DNA of 64,000 nucleotides from Ramlibacter henchirensis (GTDB lineage Bacteria > Pseudomonadota > Gammaproteobacteria > Burkholderiales > Burkholderiaceae_C). The translations under genes and the position numbers were made by a program. Shown one piece after another: positions 15,897 through 25,127 of the stretch (the first letter of the stretch is position 1; every line of letters begins with the position of its first letter). The notes beneath the pieces are model-generated. The model worked only from the letters and a program-made list of their open reading frames with translations, made no database searches and was not told the origin of the DNA. The stretch covers positions 434,001 through 498,000 of the forward strand of contig NZ_SMLM01000003.1 in assembly GCF_004682015.1 (NCBI RefSeq), written 5' to 3'.

Positions 15897-17075
15897 TCAG
15901 GTCGGCAGGCCTTCGACCTGCTCGCGCATGAGCTCCGTCCCGGGCATCCACGAATAGGTCGCCGCCACGGCTTCCGACGGCGAGCCGCCGGCATTGACCG
16001 CCTTGCGGTACTCCAGCGACGACTTGCCTTCCTGCGATTCGTCGACGAATTCGGTGCCGCGCTTGCGCAGCTGCGTCTCCGTCTCGACCACCTTGCGCAC
16101 GAACCCGCGCTGGCTGCGGTATTCGATGAAGGGCGGCAGCTTGCCGTCGCCCAGCAGTTCGGCGGGATCGCGGCCCTCGACTTCCTCGAACAGCCGCATC
16201 GCCGCCTGCAGGTGGCCCAGCTCGTAGTCCAGGAACTGTTCCCACAGCGCCTTGATGCGCGGGTTGGTTTCCTGCTGCGCGCAGCCCGCGTAGTTCCAGA
16301 CCTCGCAGGCCTCTGACAGCAGCAGCTTCTCCAGCACCGACTCGTTCGGGTTGAGCATGGAGCCGTAGTGCGTGATGTGCTGCGACTCGACGCTGGCGAT
16401 CTCGGCATAGAGCTGGCGCGCCATCGGGTCCGCGAACATCGGTCCGATGTTCATGTAGTAGTCGTGCGTCTGGTACTCGCCGCCGGTGAGCGTGAGCGCG
16501 TGCAGCTTGGTGGCCAGTGCCGCGTCGGCCGGGTAGGGCTCCACCAGCTCGTGCTCGGGCGCGCGGTGGTGGAAGAGCGTCGCCCGCGCGGGCACGATGT
16601 CCGTGTAGCCCTGCGTGATGTTGTTCGCGTCCTTGCCCTCCAGCCGGTCCAGCAGCGCGGTGTAGCGGTAGAGGTGGTCGAAGTCCTCCAGCAGCCCGAA
16701 GCGGTAGGCCTGCGCCAGGTACGGATCGGGCTCCAGTTGCGCGACCGAGGCCGTGACCTCGATGGCGGTCTGCTCGTAGCCGATGGTGGTCTCGATCGGC
16801 GAATGGTCGGGGCCGAGCAGCCAGTTGATCGTGGTGGCCTGGTGCTGCTCGACGCGCATCAGCTCGGCGAGTTGCAGGCGCGCCTGCCCATTGCAGCGCA
16901 GCGCTATCTGCTTGGTGCGCACGGCGTCGAGCTCCACGCCGTTCATCAGGATGATGCGCACTCGCGTGAAGGCGTCGTCGTCGAGCTTGCTGATCGGCTT
17001 GCCGACCATGTCCTTCCAGCTCATGCGCTGGCGCTGCAGCGGCATGCCTTTGTCATTCAGGAGATTGATCGCCAT
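15897..17075 (-). CDS. Ferritin-like domain protein (large)
   Basis: 392 aa. Helical protein with paired carboxylate/His motifs of the ferritin-like superfamily: MRVEQHQATTINW, IASVESQHITHYGSM, LLLSEACEVWNYAGC and FLDYELGHLQAAMRLFEEVEGRDP. These could bind a di-iron centre. It has no signal peptide. ATG 17075 has AAGGAGCAG upstream; the open frame further up is antisense or leader. It lies 32 bp downstream of another ferritin-like gene, so the two are probably one stress-induced operon. The exact substrate (iron storage, peroxide or manganese) is not known. Confidence 0.75.
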   Translation of the reverse strand: MAINLLNDKGMPLQRQRMSWKDMVGKPISKLDDDAFTRVRIILMNGVELDAVRTKQIALRCNGQARLQLAELMRVEQHQATTINWLLGPDHSPIETTIGYEQTAIEVTASVAQLEPDPYLAQAYRFGLLEDFDHLYRYTALLDRLEGKDANNITQGYTDIVPARATLFHHRAPEHELVEPYPADAALATKLHALTLTGGEYQTHDYYMNIGPMFADPMARQLYAEIASVESQHITHYGSMLNPNESVLEKLLLSEACEVWNYAGCAQQETNPRIKALWEQFLDYELGHLQAAMRLFEEVEGRDPAELLGDGKLPPFIEYRSQRGFVRKVVETETQLRKRGTEFVDESQEGKSSLEYRKAVNAGGSPSEAVAATYSWMPGTELMREQVEGLPT

Positions 17076-17107
17076 GGTGTTCTGCTCCTTGATCGTTTGT
17101 TCGTCGT

Positions 17108-17917
17108 TCAGACCGCAGGAGTGCCGGCGCCCTCGGTCACGAGGGTCGTGAGCCAGCCCTTGACGGTGACCAGGTGCTCCTGCTCCTGCGCAAGCGCGCC
17201 GAGGAAACGCCCGGCCAGTTCCCCTTCGCCGGCCTGCTCGGCCAGCTGGATCAGCAGCTCCCAGCCGGCGTTGTCGGTCAGCTCCGCGGTGAGGATCGTG
17301 TTGAGGCACTGGGCCAGCGTCGTGCGCGGATCGGTCAGCACCTGCATCAGTCCCATCGAGGCCGTGGCGGTCACGTCGGCGCAGGGCGTTTGCGCGGTCG
17401 GGTCGCCGCCCATTTGCGTCATGGCTGCGCACAGCAGCTGGAAGTGGGCCAGTTCCTCGGAGCGGATGCGCTGCAGCGTCTGGGTGGGGGCTTCGCCCTC
17501 GACCGGCGCGAGCACGGCCAGGCCCTGGGCCTCGGCGACTTCCTGCACCTCGCCCGCGGGCGGCAGCACGTCACCTGAGCGGCTCGCCGCTTCGTACTTG
17601 GCCAAAAGAGCTTCATACAGCCGCACGCCGCCGCGCTCGAAGGCGATGCGTTCGCCGATCTTGTCCATCAGCATCGAAGGGTTCGCGCCCTTGAGCCGAG
17701 CCATGCCGGACTTCACCATGCCGTCCATGCCCAGCGACGGCGGGATCGAGCCGACGGTTTCGGACTCGTCGATGTAGAGCAGGCGCTCGGCTTCCATCGC
17801 GCCGGTGTCGATGGGGACGGGGGGCATCAATTCGTTGACGGCGTCGGTCATCGCCTGCGTGCCCTCGGGCGAGGCGGTGGCGCCGGTCCTGTTCTGGCCG
17901 GGAACGGTGGCTTGCAT
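17108..17917 (-). CDS. Ferritin-like domain protein (small)
   Basis: 269 aa. A disordered leader of about 100 residues precedes a four-helix region with RIRSEELAHFQLL, LNTILTAELTDNAGWELL and ALAQEQEHLVTVKGW, which supply the E/ExxH ligands of a di-iron ferritin-like site. ATG 17917 is used; a G+A-rich stretch (AAAGGAAGCC) precedes it. A TCCTACA heptamer lies 64 bp upstream on the coding strand. First gene of the pair with the 15897-17075 protein. Confidence 0.75.
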   Translation of the reverse strand: MQATVPGQNRTGATASPEGTQAMTDAVNELMPPVPIDTGAMEAERLLYIDESETVGSIPPSLGMDGMVKSGMARLKGANPSMLMDKIGERIAFERGGVRLYEALLAKYEAASRSGDVLPPAGEVQEVAEAQGLAVLAPVEGEAPTQTLQRIRSEELAHFQLLCAAMTQMGGDPTAQTPCADVTATASMGLMQVLTDPRTTLAQCLNTILTAELTDNAGWELLIQLAEQAGEGELAGRFLGALAQEQEHLVTVKGWLTTLVTEGAGTPAV

Positions 17918-18063
17918 GGAGGCTTCCTTTGGGTTGTGGTCGACAAAGGCGCCATCTTTGTTGTCGCGTCGGGAAGTCTCTGTAGGACGTCGGCGCGCTG
18001 AAGGGCTCGATGCGTCTGAAGTGCGGAGTGCTGAGCCAAGCCTGGTGCACCCCGAACGACAGA

Positions 18064-20322
18064 TCAGGCCTGGACGGCCTGCACCTCCCACCACGAAGGC
18101 AACAACGCCCGAACCTCCGGCTTCGCAAACCGGTCGTCGATCAGCACGACCACGCCTCGATCCTCCCGCGTCCGGATCACGCGCCCCGCCGCCTGCACGA
18201 CCTTGCGGATCCCCGGATACAGGTACGCATAGTCGTATCCCGCCCCGAACGCCCGTCCCATTCGTCGCCGCATCTCCTCGTTGACAGGATTCACCTGCGG
18301 CAGACCCAGCGTCGCGATGAAAGCCCCAACGAGCCGATCCCCGGGAAGGTCGATCCCTTCGCCGAACGAGCCACCCAACACCGCGAACCCGATCGCGCGC
18401 CCACCCGCGACGAAGCGGTCCAGGAACTCGCGCCGCTGCGCCTCGGGCATCGCGGGCGACTGCTCGAAGACCGGCAACTCCGGGTTCGTCTCGCGCAAGA
18501 GCGCTGCCACCCGCCGCATGTAGTCGAAGCTGCTGAAGAACGCGAGGTAGTTGCCCGGCTGCCCGGCGTAATGCTGCGCGATGAGCCCCGCGATCGGCTC
18601 GATGGAACGATCGCGATCCTGCCAGCGCGTCGAGATGCTGCGCACCAGCCGCACGGACAACTGCTCGGACGTGAACGGCGACGCTACGTCGCACGAGGCG
18701 GTGTCCTCGGGCAGGCCGAGCGTGTCGCGATAGAAGCCGAAAGGATTGAGCGTGGCCGAGAACAGGATCGCCGCATGGGCGTCGCGCACGCGCGGGCCGA
18801 GGAAGGGCGCCGGGATCAGGTTGCGGATGCAGGGCAGGGCCTGCGGGCCGCGCGGACCGGCGCGCAGGGTGACGTCGAACACCGAGTGCTCGCCGAAAGT
18901 CTCCGCCAGACGCAGCATGCCGAGCGAGTCGAACCAGAACTGCTGCAGCTGGGGCGCGGGCTCGTGCGGTGCTTCCGCCAGGTGGTCGGCGATCGTGGCG
19001 GCGGTGTGCTGCAAGGCCGCGAACCAGTCCTGTGGCAAGGTCTCGTAGCTCGCGTAGTCCGTCGACTGGGAAGCAGCGAGGTCGTGCCAGGCCTTGGCCA
19101 GCCGCCCCATCGAGCGCCTCACGCCCGGCGGCGCCGTGCGGCGAACGGCGTGGAGCGCCGCCGGATCCATCTGCGCCGAATACATCTCGCGGCCGCGGTC
19201 GGGCAGGTTGTGCGCCTCGTCCACCAGCAGCGCGGCGCGCCAGCCGTGCTCCTGCGCCAGCGCATGCAGCAGCGCGGACCCGTCGAAGAAGTAGTTGTAG
19301 TCGCCCACGACCACGTCGGACCAGCGCGCCACTTCCTGCGAGAGGTAATAGGGGCAGACCTGGTGCGCCAGCGCCGTCTCGCGAAGGCTCTCGCGATCCA
19401 TCCGGCCACGCTCCAGCGCCGCGGCGCGCGCGCCCGACAGCCGGTCGTAGAAGCCCTTCGCGAGCGGGCAGGAGTCGCCGTGGCAGGCGTTGTCCGGATG
19501 CTCGCAGGCCTTGTCGCGCGCCGTGAGTTCGAGCACGCGCAGCGGCGTGCCCGGCGCGGCGATGCGGTCCAGCGCGTCCAGCGCGAGCTGGCGGCCGGGC
19601 GTCTTGGCCGCGAGGAAGAACACCTTGTCCAGCCGGCGGCCCGGCATCGCCTTGAGCACCGGGAACAGCGTGCCCACGGTCTTGCCGATTCCGGTCGGGG
19701 CCTGGGCGAGCAGGCATCGCCCGCGCGCGGCGGCGCGGTAGGCCGCCTCCGCCAGGTCGCGCTGTCCTTCACGGAAGTCCGGATGCGGGAAGGCAAGGGT
19801 GGTCATCGCGGCGTCACGGCGCTCGCGGTGCGCCAGTTCCTGGTCGGCCCAGGCGAGAAAGCTCGTGCACTGCGCTTCGAAGAAGGCGCGCAGCTCGGCC
19901 CGGGTGTGGACCGCTTCCAGCACCGTCTCCTTCTGCGATCCGATGTCGAAATAGACCAGCGCGACCACCAGCGACTCGATGCCGCGCGCCTCGCACAGCA
20001 GCGAGCCGTAGACGCGCGCCTGCGCCCAGTGCAGGTGGCGGTGGTTGGCCGGTTGCCGCGAAAGGGCGCCGCGGTGGGTCTTGATCTCCTCCAGCCGGTT
20101 GCGCGCCGGGTCGTAGCCGTCGGCGCGGCCGCGCACGCGCAGCCGCCCGAACTCGCCTTCCAGCGTCACCTCGCGCTCGTAGCCCGCGCCGCGGCGGGAG
20201 GTCACCGCCGCATGGCCGGCGAGGCCTTCGAGCGCCGTCGGAGCCGGCGTGAAACGCAAGTCGAGGTCGCCGGCCTTGGCGGTGAACTCGCACAGCGTGC
20301 GGACCGGGACGGTGTACTGCAT
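18064..20322 (-). CDS. XPD/DinG-type Fe-S DNA helicase with N-terminal PD-(D/E)xK nuclease domain
   Basis: 752 aa. Residues 1-160 carry a RecB/Cas4-like nuclease site: GRADGYD with D68, then E79 and K81 in LEEIKT, and QARVYGSLL as the QxxxY motif. The rest is a superfamily 2 Rad3/XPD-like helicase: APTGIGKT (Walker A), LVDEAHNL (DEAH box), VVQAAGRVIR (motif VI). Between motifs Ia and II lie cysteines in DKACEHPDNACHGDSC and HQVCPY that fit a 4Fe-4S cluster. The likely role is repair or processing of damaged or branched DNA. Start ATG 20322 avoids an unlikely Arg-rich leader; no neighbour is functionally linked. Confidence 0.85.
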   Translation of the reverse strand: MQYTVPVRTLCEFTAKAGDLDLRFTPAPTALEGLAGHAAVTSRRGAGYEREVTLEGEFGRLRVRGRADGYDPARNRLEEIKTHRGALSRQPANHRHLHWAQARVYGSLLCEARGIESLVVALVYFDIGSQKETVLEAVHTRAELRAFFEAQCTSFLAWADQELAHRERRDAAMTTLAFPHPDFREGQRDLAEAAYRAAARGRCLLAQAPTGIGKTVGTLFPVLKAMPGRRLDKVFFLAAKTPGRQLALDALDRIAAPGTPLRVLELTARDKACEHPDNACHGDSCPLAKGFYDRLSGARAAALERGRMDRESLRETALAHQVCPYYLSQEVARWSDVVVGDYNYFFDGSALLHALAQEHGWRAALLVDEAHNLPDRGREMYSAQMDPAALHAVRRTAPPGVRRSMGRLAKAWHDLAASQSTDYASYETLPQDWFAALQHTAATIADHLAEAPHEPAPQLQQFWFDSLGMLRLAETFGEHSVFDVTLRAGPRGPQALPCIRNLIPAPFLGPRVRDAHAAILFSATLNPFGFYRDTLGLPEDTASCDVASPFTSEQLSVRLVRSISTRWQDRDRSIEPIAGLIAQHYAGQPGNYLAFFSSFDYMRRVAALLRETNPELPVFEQSPAMPEAQRREFLDRFVAGGRAIGFAVLGGSFGEGIDLPGDRLVGAFIATLGLPQVNPVNEEMRRRMGRAFGAGYDYAYLYPGIRKVVQAAGRVIRTREDRGVVVLIDDRFAKPEVRALLPSWWEVQAVQA

Positions 20323-20469
20323 GCCCGGATTGTCGCCGCCCGCGCCGCGGCGCTTCAGCGGCTCCTGCAACCTCGAAGCCGCACACCCCTGCGCGCGTGC
20401 GCTCCTTCCCGCACGCGAGCGGATCGATGTCCTGCGCGGGACTTGGCCCGCGGGCACCCCGCAGGGCGC

Positions 20470-20715
20470 TCAGCCGCCCGCTGCGACCTGGTGGTAGACG
20501 CTGGTGATCGCGTAGCCTTTCTCGCGGATCTGCTTGGCGGCCTCGTCAATGCCGTAGTCCGGCAGCTGCGGCGCCTCGACGTCGATCTCGACGTTGTTGG
20601 CGACGACGTGCCAGTCGACGTTGATGGCTTCCTGCGGGATCTCCTGGCCAGCCGGCACGGCAATGAAGGAGAGCTTGTGCTGCGGCTCGGGCCGGCGGTA
20701 GATATCCACTTTCAT
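20470..20715 (-). CDS. Small conserved protein, DUF6139-like
   Basis: 81 aa, acidic, starting MKVDIYRRPEPQHKLSF and containing EAINVDWHVVANN. I recall similar short proteins in Comamonadaceae under the name DUF6139, but this needs a profile search. ATG 20715 has AAGGAGCG at the proper distance. No signal peptide or membrane segment. It is followed upstream by another small gene in the same direction (17-bp gap), probably one transcript. Confidence 0.65.
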   Translation of the reverse strand: MKVDIYRRPEPQHKLSFIAVPAGQEIPQEAINVDWHVVANNVEIDVEAPQLPDYGIDEAAKQIREKGYAITSVYHQVAAGG

Positions 20716-20732
20716 CGGGTCGCTCCTTGAGG

Positions 20733-20906
20733 TCATCCGCCCTGGTGCGGGCGCTTGCCGGGATGCTTCTTGTTGCGGGTGGAAACGCCGCGCTCCTGGC
20801 TGACCTTCTGGCCGACCGATTTCTTGCGCGGCGGGGTGTATTCCGCCGAGGCCTTCGGTGCGGGGCTGCGCTGCCGGTCGGCTTCGGTGATGATCTTTCG
20901 GCCCAT
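20733..20906 (-). CDS. Small basic hypothetical protein
   Basis: 57 aa, rich in Lys, Arg, Ser and Pro (TPPRKKSVGQKVSQERGVST, ending in KKHPGKRPHQGG). It is probably disordered and could bind nucleic acid. ATG 20906 is preceded by AGGAGCAG. The frame remains open much further upstream but that part has no coding character of this protein. Likely co-transcribed with the 20470-20715 gene. Confidence 0.55.
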   Translation of the reverse strand: MGRKIITEADRQRSPAPKASAEYTPPRKKSVGQKVSQERGVSTRNKKHPGKRPHQGG

Positions 20907-21010
20907 CGTTCGACTGCTCCTGTGTGCCTGCAAGGGCCGCATTGCGCCACGACAGGAGCCGTGCGCGCGTAGGCCGTGTCTTGCAATCGATGTCAGCCGC
21001 TGCTGCCGTG

Positions 21011-21466
21011 TCATGGGCAGTGCACGGTCGCGCCTGAGGTGACGCAGGCGCCGCGAGGTCCGATGAGCAACGGTCCTGCACGGTTGAGGCGGGTGCCGTT
21101 GCTGTCCCAGCAGCCGCCGAGGTCGCACGAAGTCACGACAGGTGGCGGCTGGAACACAGGCGGCGCCGGGGGCGCCGGATTGGACGGCTGGGCCGGCTCG
21201 GCAGTGATCACCGGAGGCGGCACGACGATGGGCTCCCGCGCCACCGGAGACGGCCGGCGCGCGTCGCCGCTGCCGCCGAGGCAGTCCCGGGTGGCCTGCT
21301 GGCGCAGGGCTTCGACCTGCGCGGCAGAGCCTTGTCGGCGCGCACTGTCCAGCGCCGAGAGGCTGGCGCCGCAGGCATCGGACTTCAGCGGGTCGGCCGC
21401 CGCGGCGTGCAGCGGGAGCAGGGCGGCGGCAAGGCCGAGCCAGGTCACGCACCGTCGGAACTGCAT
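21011..21466 (-). CDS. Secreted Pro-rich protein with paired cysteines
   Basis: 151 aa. Signal peptide (RRCVTWLGLAAALLPLHAAAA), a Cys-containing helical segment, a Pro-rich linker (VVPPPVITAE, PAPPAPPVFQPPPV), and a C-terminal module with four cysteines (TSCDLGGCW, GACVTSGATVHC) that probably form disulfides in the periplasm. The frame stays open upstream; ATG 21466 is fixed by the signal peptide. No known family recognised. Confidence 0.65.
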   Translation of the reverse strand: MQFRRCVTWLGLAAALLPLHAAAADPLKSDACGASLSALDSARRQGSAAQVEALRQQATRDCLGGSGDARRPSPVAREPIVVPPPVITAEPAQPSNPAPPAPPVFQPPPVVTSCDLGGCWDSNGTRLNRAGPLLIGPRGACVTSGATVHCP

Positions 21467-21572
21467 GCCGAATTGGAGGAGTCCGCCGCAGCAAAGTTCT
21501 GCCGTGGCGTTCCTACATCGCATGCAGGCGATACCTACCCGCCCCCGGTTGTGTTGCGGCGATGATCGGGCC

Positions 21573-21797
21573 ATGTCCTTTCCCGAAATGCCGACCCGTC
21601 CCAGCCACCGCGATGGTCCGCCGCAGGCCGACACGACCTCGTCCGTGCCCGCGAAACCGGATCACGGCGAGAACAGTGCGAGCACGATCATCGAGGCGCC
21701 GCTGAAGGGGCGGCGCAACCGGCTCGACCCGCACGATTTTCCCGATGGCGGCGGCAGCGGCGGTGCGGAGAGATTCCGCCGCAGCCTGGTGAAGTGA
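21573..21797 (+). CDS. Small hydrophilic hypothetical protein
   Basis: 74 aa, hydrophilic and probably disordered, with the conserved-looking core STIIEAPLKGRRNRLDPHDFP. No membrane segment and no clear ribosome site. A TCCTACA heptamer lies 56 bp upstream on the coding strand, and ACCTACC follows 24 bases later. Coding potential is moderate. Confidence 0.45.
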   Translation: MSFPEMPTRPSHRDGPPQADTTSSVPAKPDHGENSASTIIEAPLKGRRNRLDPHDFPDGGGSGGAERFRRSLVK

Positions 21798-21898
21798 TTT
21801 GACGCGAAGAGGGCGTGGCCGCGAAGCGGCCATGAGCGCGTCACCGATCGTGCGCATGCTGCGAGCTCATTGCGCACGCTTATTGCTCCGGATTTTCC

Positions 21899-23023
21899 AT
21901 GACTACAACAATCAACCTGGCCTTGCAGGGGGGCGGGTCGCACGGGGCCTTCACCTGGGGGGTTCTCGATGCGCTGCTCGAAGACGGACGCCTTTCGTTC
22001 GAGGGGATCAGCGGCACCAGCGCCGGCGCGATGAATGCGGTGGCAATGGTGACGGGCTGGGCCACCGCACGCCGCGCGAAGCGTGACCCGCGGGAGGCGG
22101 CTCGCGAGAGCCTGGCGGGCTTCTGGGACGAGGTGGCGGCGCTCGGCGCGGCGGGCTCGGTGCACAAGAAGCTGTTCGCCAGCCTGTGGTCCGGGCCGCT
22201 GGGCGCCTGGGGATTCCTGTCGCCGCAGCCGATGTCGCCCTACCAGTTCAATCCGCTGGACCTCAATCCGCTGCGCACGTTGCTGGAACGGCGGGTGGAT
22301 TTCGAGGCGATCCGCCGTGATCCCGCGCACCGCGTGTACGTCGCCGCGACGCACGTGGCCACCGGGCGCGCGGCGATCTTCCACGGCCGCGCACTCACGG
22401 TGGAAGCCGTCATGGCCTCGGCGTGCCTTCCGCAGCTGTTCCAGGCCTCGCTGATCGACGGCGAGGCCTACTGGGACGGCGGCTTCTCGGCCAACCCGGC
22501 GCTCACGCCGCTGGTGATGCAATCGCGCGCCCGCGATGCGCTGATCGTGCAGATCAATCCGCTGATGCGGCCGGGCACGCCCCGGGCCGCGGGCGAGATC
22601 CTGGACCGGGTGACGGAGCTTTCCTTCAATGCCAGCCTGCTCACGCAGGTGAGGCTCGCGCATGCGTTCAACCGGCTGGTCGAAAACGGCGCGCAGCTGG
22701 CCGAGGGCCGCGGGCCGATGCGCCTGCACCGGGTGGAGGGCTGGAAGGCGATGGAAGACCTGCCAAGATCGAGCCGCGCCAGCGCCGATCCGGTGCTGAT
22801 CCGCAATCTCTTCCTCGCCGGGCGCGATTCGGCCGCGGCCTGGCTGGAGCGCCGCTTCGGCGACATCGGCCAGCGCAGCACGATCGACGTGGAGAAGGAG
22901 TACGGCGACGACACCTGGCTGAAGGTGGCGCCGCCGCGCGAGCCCGCGGTGCGGCGCCTGCCGGGCGCTTCGTCGGTGCAGCGGCTGCTGCGGTACGTGT
23001 TCAAGCACCGCAGCAAGCGCTAG
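21899..23023 (+). CDS. Patatin-like phospholipase
   Basis: 374 aa. The patatin catalytic dyad is visible: oxyanion hole GGGSHGAF near residue 12, nucleophile in GTSAG near residue 41, and Asp in YWDGGFSANP. It is probably an acyl hydrolase acting on membrane lipids or stored lipid/PHA granules. There is no signal peptide. A stem TGGCCGC/GCGGCCA (21816-21832) lies upstream and may end the preceding small gene. The stop is 4 bp from the end of the convergent TPR gene. Confidence 0.85.
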   Translation: MTTTINLALQGGGSHGAFTWGVLDALLEDGRLSFEGISGTSAGAMNAVAMVTGWATARRAKRDPREAARESLAGFWDEVAALGAAGSVHKKLFASLWSGPLGAWGFLSPQPMSPYQFNPLDLNPLRTLLERRVDFEAIRRDPAHRVYVAATHVATGRAAIFHGRALTVEAVMASACLPQLFQASLIDGEAYWDGGFSANPALTPLVMQSRARDALIVQINPLMRPGTPRAAGEILDRVTELSFNASLLTQVRLAHAFNRLVENGAQLAEGRGPMRLHRVEGWKAMEDLPRSSRASADPVLIRNLFLAGRDSAAAWLERRFGDIGQRSTIDVEKEYGDDTWLKVAPPREPAVRRLPGASSVQRLLRYVFKHRSKR

Positions 23024-23027
23024 GCGC

Positions 23028-24394
23028 TCACGCCGCGGCGATGCGCTGCTGCCAGTAGGCGGTGAGCGCGGTGGCCGCCTTCGTCATGTGCCGCTCGTTC
23101 AGCAGGTGACGCGCCAATGCGGCCTGGCCCGATCGCACCGCGGAATCCAGCAACGTGAGCGTGAGCACGTCGCGCTGGGCGTGGCTGCCGCCGAAGCCGT
23201 GCGCGCGGTCGCGCACGTGCAGCAGGCCTTCCGCCGCGGACGCGAAGTCTTCTCGTGCGTACGCGGTCAGTGCACGCGCGAGCGGCAGGCCGATCTCCGA
23301 AGCCATCCGCCGGTTGGACGAACCGCAGGACTCCGGCATGGCCATGCACGCCAGCAGGCTGTCGCGCGAATTCGCGAACTGCTCGCCATCGCCCGCGCCG
23401 ATGTGCGCGAGCAGCGAATGCACGTCGTTGAAGGCGTAGAACCCCGCGGCCGGGCCGCGGTCGTGCCAGAAGGAGCGCAGGCGCTCGAAGCGCTCGGTGA
23501 CGTCCATCCCCAGCAGCTTGAGGCGCCAGAGGATCGCGGTGCCGTCCACGCGTTGCAATGCCATGTCGGTCGCCGGCGCGAGATGCTGGTCATACACCGA
23601 CAGGGCGGCGGCCGTGTCCATTCGTTCGAGGTGGAACAGGGCGGCATGGAACCAGTTGTGGAAGGCGAAGCCGTTGTCGGCGGCCCAGTCGCCGGCGCGC
23701 CCCGAGAGCCAGCGCGTGCCGTCCTCGTGGCGGCCCAGCATCTCGAACACGTGGGTCACCGCGTGGATCGCCCAGGGATCGCGCCGGTTCACCTCCAGCG
23801 CGGCGCGTCCCGTGTCCTCGGCCTGTCCATAGTGGCCCGACTCCTCGAGCCCGAACGCATGCATGCCCAGCACGTAGCCGTAGAGCGGCAGGTCGGGCGA
23901 CCAGTGCGGCAGCACCCGTTCCGGGCGGCGGCGCAGGTTGAGCGCGTCGCCGCGATAGAAGTCGAACAGGTGCGCGAAGAGCAGCGCGGCGACGTCACGG
24001 GGATGGTCGACGACGATGCGCTCCCAGGTCTCGCACGCCATTTCCCAGTCGCCCTGCGCGGCGGCGCGCGCGGCCGTGAGATGCGCCTGCTCGCGGGCGT
24101 TGGCGGACAGCCTGGAGGCGGACGTCAGTTCATCGAACGCCTGCCGGGCCGGCTCGTATTCGCCCAGCGTGAGCAGCAGCCCGGCCTTGAGGACGCGCGG
24201 ATAGGCCCAGCCCGGATCGCATTGCCCGGCCTCCTCGAGCGCGGGATCGGATCGCCGAAATAGGACAGCATCGACTCGAGCGCAGTCTCCACGTGTCCGA
24301 CGGCGGCCGCCGATCCGGTGCCCACCACGCAGCCGCGCGCATCCTTCAAACCCGTGCCGCCGCCAGTCGAGGCGATGTCGATGAAGTACCCCAT
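23028..24394 (-). pseudogene. TTC38-like tetratricopeptide protein gene broken by a 5-bp duplication
   Basis: The C-terminal frame (from about 24240 down to 23028) encodes TPR-like helices such as GWAYPRVLKAGLLLTLGEYE, AIHAVTHVFEMLGRHEDG and GFAFHNWFHAALFHLER, typical of TTC38-type proteins. The N-terminal frame starts at ATG 24394 with a good AAAGGA site and reads to FGDP. The two frames differ by an exact tandem duplication GGATCGGATC (24244-24253). Removing one 5-bp copy gives a continuous FGDPALEEAGQ and one gene of about 453 codons. Without correction the N-terminal reading ends after about 90 residues. The rest of the gene shows no other damage, so the event is recent or an assembly error. 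Confidence 0.75.
24244..24253. repeat. 5-bp tandem duplication causing a frameshift
   Basis: GGATC occurs twice in direct succession. The two reading frames of the TPR gene join perfectly if one copy is removed. Confidence 0.8.
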
Positions 24395-24539
24395 GTGCAC
24401 TGTCCTTTCTCTCGATGAGTCGGTGTTTCCGTGCGCGGGCGCGCGTGGCACTCCGCGGGGCAGCTACGACCAGTGCGCGTGCTTCGGATGCAAGGGAGTC
24501 GGACGAAGGTCACGGTTGAGCCTTCCTATACTCCGCGCG

Positions 24540-25127
24540 ATGAGCTCCACCCTGACGTTGCAGGATCTGCTCGCGGCTGCCGGTCGAGGCGACCATGCAG
24601 CGTTCGCGCAGGTGTACGAGCGCACGCACGCGCATCTGTTCGGCGTGGCACTGCGTATCTTGGGCAGACACCAGTCGGCCGAAGACGTGCTGCAGGAAGC
24701 CTTCATCAACATCTGGAAGAACGCCGCCTCCTACCGCAGCCATTTCGGCGGGCAGGAGATCCAGCCCATGACCTGGCTCATCGCCATCGTGCGCAACAAG
24801 GCCCTGGACGCCTTGCGCAGCCGCTCGCGCCGCAACGAGACCGAGCTGGATGAGGAACAGGGCGACGAAACCGCCGCCGGGCATGCGAGCGCACCGAGCG
24901 CGCTGGACCTCTTCACCGCGGCCACGCAGGCCCTGTCCATCGACGGTTGCATGAACGCGCTCGACGGCACGCATCGCCAGAGCCTCGCGCTGGCGTACTA
25001 CCAGGGCCTGTCGCACAGTGAGGTCGCTGCGCAGATGGGCGCGCCGCTGGGCTCGGTGAAAGCGTGGATCCGCCGCGGCCTGGACAAGCTCAAGGACTGC
25101 CTGAAGGCGCAAGGAGTCGCCGCGTGA
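24540..25127 (+). CDS. ECF-type sigma-70 factor
   Basis: 195 aa. Region 2 includes VALRILGRHQSAEDVLQEAFINIWKNA with the conserved DVLQEAF helix; region 4 is QSLALAYYQGLSHSEVAAQM followed by GSVKAWIRRGLDKLKDC. It resembles SigK/RpoE-like sigma factors paired with RskA-type anti-sigma factors. ATG 24540 follows TTCCTATACTCCGCGCG with no strong ribosome site. The stop overlaps the anti-sigma start, so both are made together and the sigma factor is presumably held inactive until a signal is sensed. Confidence 0.9.
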   Translation: MSSTLTLQDLLAAAGRGDHAAFAQVYERTHAHLFGVALRILGRHQSAEDVLQEAFINIWKNAASYRSHFGGQEIQPMTWLIAIVRNKALDALRSRSRRNETELDEEQGDETAAGHASAPSALDLFTAATQALSIDGCMNALDGTHRQSLALAYYQGLSHSEVAAQMGAPLGSVKAWIRRGLDKLKDCLKAQGVAA

